The position numbers were made by a program, and so were the translations under genes. The notes beneath the pieces are model-generated. The model did not search any database. It was given only the letters and a program-made list of their open reading frames with translations, and was not told the DNA's origin. Of a stretch of 64,000 nucleotides of DNA, positions 1 to 7,141 are shown in pieces. This DNA is from Anabaena lutea FACHB-196 (GTDB lineage Bacteria; Cyanobacteriota; Cyanobacteriia; Cyanobacteriales; Nostocaceae): NCBI RefSeq assembly GCF_014698305.1, contig NZ_JACJST010000006.1, positions 62,001 through 126,000 of the forward strand. Direction: 5' to 3'. Position 1 is the stretch's first letter. Every line of letters begins with the position of its first letter.

Positions 1-1062
1 GTAGGAGTATTACTAGATAGATGGAATTTGAGATATGTTTTATTAACTACTCAGATAGTTTCTATTTTTCTATCTTCGTTACTAACATTTTTAACTGTGA
101 GTAATCAGATTAATTTTATAGCTATTATTATTATTGGTATTCTCCAGGGAATAGTAAAAGCTTTTGATTTACCAGCACGTCAAGTAACTATTCCCAGATT
201 AGTAGAAAATAGAAGTGATACCTATAGCGCAATGGCTGTACATTCATTTTTAATTAATACCGCTAAATTTGTTAGTCCCATGATTGGGGGTTTGATGATT
301 GCTAAAAATGGTGCAGCATCATGTTTTTTAGTAGATGCTATTAGCTATTTACCTTTTGTATCGGCTATCTTGACTATGCAAATTAAACCAAATATCAATA
401 ACTTATCAACATCCAACTCTACAAAAATTTTGCATAACCTTAAAGAAGGATTTATTTTTGCATATAGTTTTATACCAATTAAATCCATTTTAATCTTGCA
501 AATTGTAGTTTGCTTTATGGCAATGACCTATGTAAATCTGATGCCAATATTTGCCAAAGAAGTCTTAAAAGGTAATGCAGAAACGATGGGTTTTCTGATG
601 ACTGCTACAGCTTTTGGGTCTATCTTTTCTGGGATTTATCTAATGCAGCGTAAACAAGCAATAGGACTAGAAAAAGTTATGGCAATTTCTACTCTAGTGC
701 TGGGAGTATCATTAATATTATTTTCTCGCTCAACACAGCTAGAAATTTGTTTGATATTGATCTTTATTGTGGGATTAACAAACACTTTAACTCTAGCTTC
801 GATTAGTAATTTTCTGCAAGTAATTTTAGTAGAAGAAGATAAAAGAGGACGAGTAACCAGTATATTTATGACTACTTTTTTAGGAATATTACCTTTTGGG
901 AATTTATTTTTCGGAGGATTAGCAAATTATATTGGTGTTGATAATGCTTTGTTATTTGGCGGTGTTTGTTGTATTTTGGGAACTTATTTTTTTGCTAGAC
1001 AAATATCAAATATTAGAAAAGTGGTAAACCCAATATATCAAGAAATGGGATTACTTTCTTAA
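1..1062 (+). CDS. MFS family exporter, 5' end cut by window edge
   Basis: A major facilitator superfamily transporter whose N-terminus lies outside the window. The frame is open from base 1, and the first visible residues, GVLLDRWNLRY, fit the loop 2-3 motif A of MFS proteins, so about 50 to 60 N-terminal residues (helices 1-2) are missing. The TTG at base 28 is internal and not the start. The 353 visible residues contain about nine to ten hydrophobic segments and a charged central loop. The PARQVTIPRLV segment recalls the EntS-like/MFS_3 group of drug or siderophore exporters. That subgroup and the direction of transport are inferred; the substrate is unknown. It is followed 57 bp later by a RibD-like deaminase on the same strand, with a repeat element between them. 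Confidence 0.85.
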   Translation, partial: VGVLLDRWNLRYVLLTTQIVSIFLSSLLTFLTVSNQINFIAIIIIGILQGIVKAFDLPARQVTIPRLVENRSDTYSAMAVHSFLINTAKFVSPMIGGLMIAKNGAASCFLVDAISYLPFVSAILTMQIKPNINNLSTSNSTKILHNLKEGFIFAYSFIPIKSILILQIVVCFMAMTYVNLMPIFAKEVLKGNAETMGFLMTATAFGSIFSGIYLMQRKQAIGLEKVMAISTLVLGVSLILFSRSTQLEICLILIFIVGLTNTLTLASISNFLQVILVEEDKRGRVTSIFMTTFLGILPFGNLFFGGLANYIGVDNALLFGGVCCILGTYFFARQISNIRKVVNPIYQEMGLLS

Positions 1063-1091
1063 TGAGTATTCGTAAGCATTCAGTTCAAAAG

Positions 1092-1112
1092 ATAAGATCC
1101 CCGACTTCTTTT
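1092..1112. repeat. 21-bp inverted repeat, left copy (flanks the RibD-like gene)
   Basis: Left arm of a perfect 21-bp inverted repeat whose partner is at 1706-1726. It ends 7 bp before the ATG of the deaminase gene and so occupies its 5' leader. Its core, ATCCCCGACTTCTT, recurs at 53736 as half of a hairpin, so the element belongs to a dispersed family in this genome. Confidence 0.8.
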
Positions 1113-1119
1113 TAGAATC

Positions 1120-1557
1120 ATGACTGAAAAATTGGAATATTTTATGCGGGAGGCACTGCAAGAAGGACGCAAAGCTTTACCAAACTGCCTTCCTAACCCA
1201 CCAGTCGGGTGTGTATTGGTTCGAGATCATGAGATTGTTGCACGAGGTTACACCAATCAACCAGGAGCAGATCACGCAGAAGCAATGGCACTCCGACAAA
1301 TCAGTGGTGATTTGAGCGATATTATTGCTTTTGTTACTTTAGAACCTTGCTCGTTTCATGGCAGAACTCCCTCTTGTGCAAAGACTTTTGTGAGTCGGAA
1401 AATAGGAAAAGTCTATGTAGCTATGCTTGATCCTGATCCTAGAAATAATGGTCTTGGTATTGCTTTAGTGGAACAAGCAGGTATAGCGGTATCGGTTGGT
1501 TTGTTACAAGCGGAAGCTGAACTCGATATGGGACGATATCTGTGGAAAACAGAATGA
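1120..1557 (+). CDS. RibD-type deaminase, stand-alone deaminase domain
   Basis: A 145-residue zinc-dependent deaminase matching only the N-terminal domain of RibD (diaminohydroxyphosphoribosylaminopyrimidine deaminase), the second step of riboflavin synthesis. Zinc ligands and the catalytic Glu are visible as HAEA (His-Ala-Glu) and the PC-S-FHGRTPSC segment, followed by the family's DPDPRNNGLG loop. The usual bacterial RibD has a C-terminal reductase domain giving about 360 residues. Here the protein ends straight after the deaminase domain, as in plant PyrD or in relatives of unknown substrate. The second Cys of the usual PCC triad is Ser. It could supply a split riboflavin pathway or act on another aminopyrimidine. 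The ATG is set by the domain's normal N-terminus. The gene is bracketed by an inverted repeat. Confidence 0.8.
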   Translation: MTEKLEYFMREALQEGRKALPNCLPNPPVGCVLVRDHEIVARGYTNQPGADHAEAMALRQISGDLSDIIAFVTLEPCSFHGRTPSCAKTFVSRKIGKVYVAMLDPDPRNNGLGIALVEQAGIAVSVGLLQAEAELDMGRYLWKTE

Positions 1558-1942
1558 TGCTCCTACCAATAAATCAATATTATGAATAACGTTGACCCTA
1601 TATTTGTTGAATTTATATTTATTTGTATGTATTCAGCTATAAAACTCGTTCATACCCAGATTCCCAACCTCTGACATCAATTTATAATTTGTGGACATAA
1701 TAAACAAAAGAAGTCGGGGATCTTATTACTCCACCTGAATTCTTACCTTTCTTAGTAGAGTATTCAGCCATTAGCTAAAATGCTAAAAATAAATCTTGAT
1801 AAACAAGAAATGTATTAGAAAATACTTGATTTTCATATTTATTTATGCAAAAGTAATATCCATAACTACTTAATTCCGGTATACATACAGTAGTTCTTCT
1901 AAAATTTTATTCAACTCCAAATACGCTCTGAATATTTCAGCT
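1558..1942. other. Intergenic, 385 bp, with repeat arm
   Basis: AT-rich spacer between the deaminase and the first sulfonate-binding protein. It holds the right arm of the inverted repeat (1706-1726). Further on there is only low-complexity sequence and a GGTATACATACAGTAG stretch near 1879 that may belong to the promoter of the next gene. No coding region is supported. Confidence 0.6.
1706..1726. repeat. 21-bp inverted repeat, right copy
   Basis: Exact reverse complement of 1092-1112, 149 bp after the end of the deaminase gene. Together the arms bracket one gene (outer span 635 bp). Confidence 0.8.
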
Positions 1943-2986
1943 ATGAAAATACCATTTTTACCACAACGCCGTACAATTTTAAAACGGTTTGTTCAATATT
2001 CATTACTGGGATTGTTTGCTCTATCTACACCCCTAACAGGTAGTTTATTACAAACAAGCCAAGCTCAGACAAAATCTGGATTTAGTGCTAAAGTCATCAA
2101 CTTGGCTTATCAAACTTCTGGGGATATTGTTAAAGTCAAAAAAGTTGTTGAACCACGTTTTCAAGCCTTGGGTGTAAAGGTAAATTGGGTAGGACCATTT
2201 CCAGCCGGACCACAACTAATAGAAGCTATGAATGCAGGTAAAGTTGATATTGGGACTGTGGGAGAAACACCACCAATATTTTCTCAAGCTGCTGGTATTA
2301 CGGAAGTTATTTATATTGCGGGGCGTGTACCCAGTAGAGGATTAGGACAAGGTATTATCGTCAGAGCCAATTCTCCTATTAAGAAATTAGCGGATGTTAA
2401 GGGTAAGAAAGTTGCTTTCCAACGGGGATCGAATGCACACTATTTATTAGCTAAAGCTTTAAAAGAAGTGGGTTTAAAGATTAGTGATGTTCAAGTTGTG
2501 GGACTAACTCCATCTGAAGCTCGTGATGCTTTTATTCAAAATAAAGTTGAAGTTTGGGTAGGTGGTGATCCCTTTTTAGCTCTTGTGGAAAAAACCATCC
2601 CTATTCGTAATTTGAGAAATGCTTCAGGGATTAATACTCTCGGCGGATTTTATCTGGGTAGACGGGAATTTATTACTAAAAATCCTGAATTAGCACGAGT
2701 GTTTTTAGAAGAAGCAGACAAGGTTGGAGAATGGGCTGACAAAAATCCAAAAGAAGTTGCCAAAGCTTTTGCACCTGAACTGAAATTAGATATATCAGTT
2801 TTAGAAACTGTGGCACGCCGACGGACATATCGGTTAAGAAAACTGACATCTGCAATCATTGCAGAACAACAGAAAGTTGCAGATTTTTATTTTGAAGAAA
2901 AAGTTATTCCTCGCAAGATAAACGTTAAAGATGCAACTCTACCTGCTCAATTAGCTCAAGCTATTACACCTAAAAGACTGAAGTAG
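1943..2986 (+). CDS. ssuA: Sulfonate ABC transporter substrate-binding protein (SsuA family), copy 1
   Basis: Periplasmic solute-binding protein of the SsuA/TauA/NrtA class, 347 residues. The N-terminus carries a basic stretch with twin arginine (QRRTILKRF), a hydrophobic core and an Ala-rich cleavage region near residue 42, so export by Tat or Sec is likely. Family landmarks are AYQTSGD, FPAGPQLIEAMNAGK, VGETPPIFSQAAG, KGKKVAFQRGSNAHYLL and LTPSEARDAF. It is a close paralogue of the protein at 21138 (same length, many shared blocks). It differs at the hinge segment that normally reads WDP: here it is WVGGDPF, where the paralogue has WVAWDPF, so an aromatic residue in the likely binding region is lost. 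It sits alone, about 15 kb from the ATPase and permease genes it would need. The exact sulfonate cannot be read from sequence. Confidence 0.85.
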   Translation: MKIPFLPQRRTILKRFVQYSLLGLFALSTPLTGSLLQTSQAQTKSGFSAKVINLAYQTSGDIVKVKKVVEPRFQALGVKVNWVGPFPAGPQLIEAMNAGKVDIGTVGETPPIFSQAAGITEVIYIAGRVPSRGLGQGIIVRANSPIKKLADVKGKKVAFQRGSNAHYLLAKALKEVGLKISDVQVVGLTPSEARDAFIQNKVEVWVGGDPFLALVEKTIPIRNLRNASGINTLGGFYLGRREFITKNPELARVFLEEADKVGEWADKNPKEVAKAFAPELKLDISVLETVARRRTYRLRKLTSAIIAEQQKVADFYFEEKVIPRKINVKDATLPAQLAQAITPKRLK

Positions 2987-3428
2987 CTTTTCATATCAAA
3001 TCCGGTTTTCAAAACCCACTTTTACCTTTTCATTTTCATAGTGAATGGGGTTGAGGAAAATTTAAAAATTTTTGTAGGTTGGGTTAAGCGATAGCGCAAC
3101 CCAAAAAAAGCTTATAAATGTTGGGTTATGGCTTCGCCACGCTCCGCGTTCACGTAGTGTCGCGAAGGGATACGTTCCATTGCTCCGCGAACGTTTACGT
3201 TCCACAACCCAACCTACTTCTAAAGTTATTCCCTATACAGGCGACCCTTAAACGGTGGGTTTTATTTTCACGAAGTTTGATGGTGCTAAAATCACCGTTT
3301 AAGTATCAAATGGGGCAACACCCGCTCAGAATAATACTGAAGAGACTTGTTTTTTAGATTGATTTGTGGGAAATTATTATTTGTAACTCCATAAAATTTA
3401 TCGGTTTACCGTAATTTAATTAATAAAC
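2987..3428. other. Intergenic, 442 bp, with REP-like element
   Basis: Contains the palindromic element at 3074-3217. After it lies AT-rich sequence leading to the carbonic anhydrase gene, including CGGTTTACCG about 20 bp before the ATG. A 79-codon open frame at 3118-3357 runs through the repeat and is not regarded as a gene. Confidence 0.6.
3074..3217. repeat. REP/MITE-like palindromic element with 12-bp terminal inverted repeats
   Basis: Begins GTAGGTTGGGTT and ends with its exact reverse complement AACCCAACCTAC, 144 bp overall. The inside is built of smaller palindromes of the GCTTCGCCACGCTCCGCG kind common in filamentous cyanobacteria. A related 121-bp copy lies at 8809-8929. No open frame is carried, so any movement would depend on an enzyme encoded elsewhere. 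Confidence 0.75.
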
Positions 3429-4010
3429 ATGAGCCAAATTTTAGAAGAAGTGTTATCAGCTAACCATAGTTATGCGGAAAACTTCGGTAGTAAAGGCGAA
3501 TTACTCATACCTCCTGCACGTCGGTTTGCGATTCTTACTTGTATGGATGCGCGACTCGACCCAGCTAAATTTGCAGGATTAGCTGAAGGTGATGCTCATG
3601 TAATTCGTAATGCTGGTGGACGTGCCAGTGATGATGCTATTCGCTCTTTAATAATTTCTTACAAATTACTAGGCACTCGTGAATGGTTCGTGATTCATCA
3701 CACTAATTGTGGTATGGAAACCTTCACAGACCAAATCATGCGAAGCTTACTGGCTAATAGTCTGCAAACTGCCCAATTAAATGAAACAGGTTGGTATGAT
3801 ATAGGCTCTGGAGGGGGATCAAATGAAGCTGAGTTTATTGATTGGTTGACTATTGGGGACTTATCCCAGAGTGTTTATATAGATGTAAAGCGAATTAGAT
3901 CGCATCCATTAGTACCACGAGAAATTCAGATTTATGGCTACATTTATGATGTGAAAACTGGAAAGTTGATTGAAGTTCCAGAAGCCACAGAAATTGGTAA
4001 GGCAAGCTAG
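3429..4010 (+). CDS. Beta-class carbonic anhydrase (Rv1284-like)
   Basis: Predicted zinc enzyme converting CO2 and water to bicarbonate, 193 residues. The metal site reads clearly: Cys38 and Asp40 in TCMDARLDP, then His91 and Cys94 in [10 protein letters not shown]. The segment [17 protein letters not shown] is typical of the small Rv1284-like branch of beta carbonic anhydrases rather than the carboxysomal CcaA type, which is much longer. It has no signal peptide and is probably cytoplasmic. A stretch of about 35 residues between the zinc site and the C-terminal beta region is longer than in the compact mycobacterial protein. The HAD phosphatase gene starts 19 bp after its stop on the same strand, so the two are probably cotranscribed. 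Its place between sulfonate genes leaves open a role other than CO2 hydration (some relatives act on CS2 or COS). Confidence 0.85.
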   Translation: MSQILEEVLSANHSYAENFGSKGELLIPPARRFAILTCMDARLDPAKFAGLAEGDAHVIRNAGGRASDDAIRSLIISYKLLGTREWFVIHHTNCGMETFTDQIMRSLLANSLQTAQLNETGWYDIGSGGGSNEAEFIDWLTIGDLSQSVYIDVKRIRSHPLVPREIQIYGYIYDVKTGKLIEVPEATEIGKAS

Positions 4011-4029
4011 GTAAATTTGAGGTAATAAT

Positions 4030-4674
4030 ATGGGCGAAACTGGGTTCAAACTTGTAATTTTTGATTGTGATGGAGTTTTGGTTAATAGCGAACCAATTAT
4101 CAATCGCATTTTTGCAGAAACGCTCACTGAATTTGGTTTTCCTATCACGCATACAGAAGTAACTCAAAAATTTATAGGCAAGTCTCTCAAAACTTGTTTA
4201 GAAATTATCGAGCAATCTTACAATAAACCATTGCCCAAAAACTTTATCGAAATTTGTAAGGAACGAGAATTCCCTGCATTGCAGCAGGAATTACAGGCAG
4301 TTTCAGGCATTACCGAACTATTGGAGCAAATTACATTACCAAAATGTGTGGCATCAAATAGCAGCCACCGTCATATTCAACTAGTCCTGAAATTAACGGG
4401 ACTTCTACATCAATTTGAAGGAAAAATATATAGTTGTTATGATGTTCCGCGTCCTAAACCTTTTCCTGATGTGTATATTCATGCAGCCAAGCAAATGAAC
4501 ACAAATCCAGAACATTGTGTTGTGATTGAAGATTCTGTACCAGGTGTGCAAGCAGGATGTGCGGCAGGAATGACTGTTTTTGGTTATGCCCAACATACCT
4601 ATCCTACTGCTCTTACTGCTGCTGGAGCGAAGATAGTTTTTAATGATATGGGGCAGCTTTCTCAACTGCTGTAA
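4030..4674 (+). CDS. HAD superfamily phosphatase, phosphoglycolate phosphatase/beta-phosphoglucomutase group
   Basis: A 214-residue haloacid dehalogenase-type hydrolase. Motif I is FDCDGVLVNSE (nucleophile Asp plus acid/base Asp), motif II is the Ser in CVASNSS, motif III is the Lys in RPKPFPDVY, and motif IV is VIEDSVPGVQAG. The helical cap between motif I and II is the type seen in phosphoglycolate phosphatase, beta-phosphoglucomutase and YieH. The substrate cannot be chosen from sequence. A GAGGT ribosome-binding site lies 7 bp before the ATG. It follows the carbonic anhydrase at 19 bp, which suggests a two-gene transcript. All catalytic residues are present, so it should be active. Confidence 0.85.
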   Translation: MGETGFKLVIFDCDGVLVNSEPIINRIFAETLTEFGFPITHTEVTQKFIGKSLKTCLEIIEQSYNKPLPKNFIEICKEREFPALQQELQAVSGITELLEQITLPKCVASNSSHRHIQLVLKLTGLLHQFEGKIYSCYDVPRPKPFPDVYIHAAKQMNTNPEHCVVIEDSVPGVQAGCAAGMTVFGYAQHTYPTALTAAGAKIVFNDMGQLSQLL

Positions 4675-4886
4675 CTAAACCAGGTATTTATGAAGATTTT
4701 GAGTAATGCCATATATGCTTTAGGAGAAACTATTAATCATCAGCCAAATAATTTTATTCCTACCATTACTATTCGGAACCTGAATTCGACGTAAGAGAAT
4801 AACCTGTGTTGATTAACAAGAGTTTCGGGTTTATTTTACATCCCGTAAAAACTATTTAAGAAAGTTATATAGAACATAAGTAGCTG

Positions 4887-5630
4887 TTAATTAACATCCT
4901 GTTTTATATAGGCATTTTCAGTAAATACAGGTACACAATTGCTAACATTATAGGCTGATGCAAGTTCAACATCTAAATCAAAACCTTTAGCAATTAACTC
5001 CTTACCAGAACTACATTTTTGCAAATAACTCAACAAATCATGTTTAACAGTTTGAAACGCTGCTACAGCTATTGCCGCTTCTGGTGATAAGCTACCAGGT
5101 AAGTAACTGAGAATAGCTCCAGCACCAATTAAATCTTCAAATGCAGGACGGAGACTTCTATCTTCTTGCCATTTTTCTCCAGCAGGAATAACTGCAATTT
5201 TATTGCCATATTTTTTGGCAAACTGTGCCACGGCTTGGCAATTTCGCAAACAACCAGCTAAAGTTGGTGTTTGTCCTGTAAGTAAAGATAAAGTAGAACC
5301 ATTGAGTGATGGTAAAACTAGTTTAGTTCCTGGAGGAATATTGACAAGCGATTGAAGAGAAAGAGAATAAGCATTTTTCGATCTAGCCATTGGTAATGCT
5401 GTTTCTGCACCTACTCTTTGTGCATAATCAACAACTGATTCACTTGTTATATATTCATTATTTGTAGAGAAAGGAAAAATAATAGCATTATTGTTTGTGG
5501 CGATTTCTACACAACTAGAAAAAGAAAGCACATCAACAATAATTATTACGTCACTAATAGGAGCAAGTTTTTCAACTCCCTGTTTACCCCATTCACAACG
5601 CAAATCAAATCCTATTTGATTGTAAATCAT
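4887..5630 (-). CDS. comB: 2-phosphosulfolactate phosphatase family protein (ComB)
   Basis: A 247-residue member of the ComB family, known in methanogens for hydrolysing 2-phospho-3-sulfolactate to 3-sulfolactate in coenzyme M synthesis and also found in many bacteria that lack coenzyme M. Recognisable blocks are FDLRCEWG near the N-terminus, VIIIVDVLSFSSCVEIA, LPSLNGSTLSL, AGCLRNCQAVAQFA and IPAGEKWQ. It is cytoplasmic, with no signal peptide. It is the last gene of a minus-strand run, 24 bp after the D-2-hydroxyacid dehydrogenase. That neighbour could oxidise the sulfolactate released by ComB to sulfopyruvate; this pairing is inference. The location among sulfonate genes strengthens an organosulfur role. 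Confidence 0.82.
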   Translation of the reverse strand: MIYNQIGFDLRCEWGKQGVEKLAPISDVIIIVDVLSFSSCVEIATNNNAIIFPFSTNNEYITSESVVDYAQRVGAETALPMARSKNAYSLSLQSLVNIPPGTKLVLPSLNGSTLSLLTGQTPTLAGCLRNCQAVAQFAKKYGNKIAVIPAGEKWQEDRSLRPAFEDLIGAGAILSYLPGSLSPEAAIAVAAFQTVKHDLLSYLQKCSSGKELIAKGFDLDVELASAYNVSNCVPVFTENAYIKQDVN

Positions 5631-5654
5631 ATCGTGAGTTTATTAAATTCATAT

Positions 5655-6602
5655 TTAATAACCAGCAGTTTTATCTACCACATTGCGTAAAGGTTTACCT
5701 TGATAATAGCGGTTGAAGTTATCAAGAAATAGGGCAATTGTTCTCTCTTTTACTCTAGGAGAATGACCAGAGCAATGGGGTGTAATAAAGACATTTGGTA
5801 ATGTCCACAAAGGACTATCCGCTGGTAATGGTTCTGTAAATACTGTATCTAAAGCTGCCCCAGCAATCCAATTTGCTTGTAAAGCTTTAGTAAGTGCTGA
5901 TTCATCAACAATTGCTCCCCGTGCAATATTAATTAAATAGGAATCTGGGCGGAATAAACGCAGGGTTTCTACATCAATCATTCCCTTAGTTTCTGGCGTT
6001 AAAGGCGTAGCAATCACCACAAATTCTGCTTCTGAAAGTAGTTCTTTCCAATCATTAGCCCCGACCACTTTATCAAAGTTTGGTAATGGTTTTGGATGAC
6101 GAGAACTGCCAAAAATTCGCATTCCAAAAGCTTTAGCACGAACAGCAATTTCTTGACCAATTCCACCTGCACCAATAATTAATAAAGTTTTCTCGAATAA
6201 TTCTTGGATTGGTAAACCTCGTTGCCAATTATGCTCATTTTGTAGTTTATATAAACTTGGTAATCGTTTAGAATAAGCCAGTAGATAAGTAATCACAAAT
6301 TCAGCAATAGGAATACCATGAACCCCTGCACCATTGGTTAAAATTAAATCTTTTTCTAAATATTTTTGTGTCAAAATATGATTTACCCCTGCATTTGGGG
6401 CATGATGCCAACGCAGTAAAGGCGCAGCATCTAATACTCGATGTAAAGTAGTTGGTTTGAGATAGAACCAACTAAAATAAACTTCTGCATCTGTGGCATC
6501 AGCATCTATATTACCCTCACTATCTACACGCACTACAATAGTATTTTTAGGTAACTGCGGCTCAATTTCATGGGCAATTTCTACTGGCAAAATGATTTTC
6601 AT
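5655..6602 (-). CDS. D-isomer-specific 2-hydroxyacid dehydrogenase
   Basis: NAD(P)-dependent oxidoreductase of 315 residues interconverting a 2-hydroxyacid and a 2-oxoacid. The Rossmann motif GAGGIG is at residues 144-149. The catalytic set is Arg228 (NIARGAIVDE), Glu257 (FTEPLP) and His276 (TPHCSGHS). The position that normally carries an Asp binding the NAD ribose is replaced by a GSSRHPK stretch, suggesting NADP preference. The family includes glyoxylate and hydroxypyruvate reductases and (S)-sulfolactate dehydrogenase SlcC. With ComB 24 bp downstream and sulfonate genes around it, sulfolactate is an attractive but unproven substrate. The ferredoxin gene lies 38 bp upstream in the same run. 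Confidence 0.87.
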   Translation of the reverse strand: MKIILPVEIAHEIEPQLPKNTIVVRVDSEGNIDADATDAEVYFSWFYLKPTTLHRVLDAAPLLRWHHAPNAGVNHILTQKYLEKDLILTNGAGVHGIPIAEFVITYLLAYSKRLPSLYKLQNEHNWQRGLPIQELFEKTLLIIGAGGIGQEIAVRAKAFGMRIFGSSRHPKPLPNFDKVVGANDWKELLSEAEFVVIATPLTPETKGMIDVETLRLFRPDSYLINIARGAIVDESALTKALQANWIAGAALDTVFTEPLPADSPLWTLPNVFITPHCSGHSPRVKERTIALFLDNFNRYYQGKPLRNVVDKTAGY

Positions 6603-6640
6603 AATTGATAATATTGATAAATCTGATTATTTTTGATGTT

Positions 6641-6970
6641 CTATTTCATCTTCTGCAACAATTTATATGTTGAGTCTTCTTTAGCTGTGGTTGTCAGAGA
6701 TTTTCCCCAACCAATATTTTTACGATAACTTCCTAAAAGTTGAGCTTCTGCTAATGATTGTTCGTTGATTCCTGTTAATGGTTCTACCTCTGGGGCAACA
6801 TACAGCGCATCAACAGGACAGTATAATTCACACATAAAGCAGGTTTGACAATCGCTTTGTCTAGCAATTTTTGGCGGTGCATCTGGTACTTTGTCAAAAA
6901 CATTTGTCGGGCAAACTTTGACGCAGATGTTACATTCAATGCAGCGCGATTCACTAACTAATTCAATCAT
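6641..6970 (-). CDS. 2[4Fe-4S] ferredoxin-type subunit, AprB-like
   Basis: A 109-residue iron-sulfur protein with two complete CxxCxxCxxxCP motifs: CIECNICVKVCP near residues 11-22 and CQTCFMCELYCP near residues 41-52. A tail of about 55 residues without cysteines follows, longer than in plain bacterial ferredoxins. It precedes ComB and the hydroxyacid dehydrogenase and directly follows the FAD flavoprotein gene (171 bp gap). A flavoprotein plus a two-cluster ferredoxin as neighbours is the arrangement of adenylylsulfate reductase AprA/AprB and of some fumarate reductases. It is therefore read as the electron-transfer partner of that flavoprotein; this is inference from position and family. 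Confidence 0.85.
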   Translation of the reverse strand: MIELVSESRCIECNICVKVCPTNVFDKVPDAPPKIARQSDCQTCFMCELYCPVDALYVAPEVEPLTGINEQSLAEAQLLGSYRKNIGWGKSLTTTAKEDSTYKLLQKMK

Positions 6971-7024
6971 TTGATTTGCTGGTAATACTTGATTAAATTT
7001 TGAACCTCTCCTACCTCTCCCTAA

Positions 7025-7107
7025 CCCTCTCCTACAAGGAGAGGGGAAAGGAATAACTCTTAATACTGGAGAGGCTTTAACTCCCCCTTCCTGTGTCGGG
7101 AAGGGGG
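7025..7107. repeat. Two hairpins between flavoprotein and ferredoxin genes
   Basis: Hairpin 1 pairs CCCTCTCCT (7025-7033) with AGGAGAGGG (7037-7045). Hairpin 2 pairs CCCCCTTCC (7083-7091) with GGAAGGGGG (7099-7107). They are dispersed repeat-type palindromes lying inside an apparent operon. They may stabilise transcript ends or lower expression of the downstream ferredoxin. Confidence 0.6.
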
Positions 7108-7141
7108 TTGGGGGGTTAGGTCTTTTGTGTTTTATTGCTGA

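Noticed and set aside
3118-3357. 79-codon open frame as a gene
   Set aside because: Most of it runs through a palindromic repeat element and the product has no protein-like pattern.
4690-4794. 34-codon frame after the HAD phosphatase
   Set aside because: Too short, with no ribosome-binding site and no recognisable pattern.
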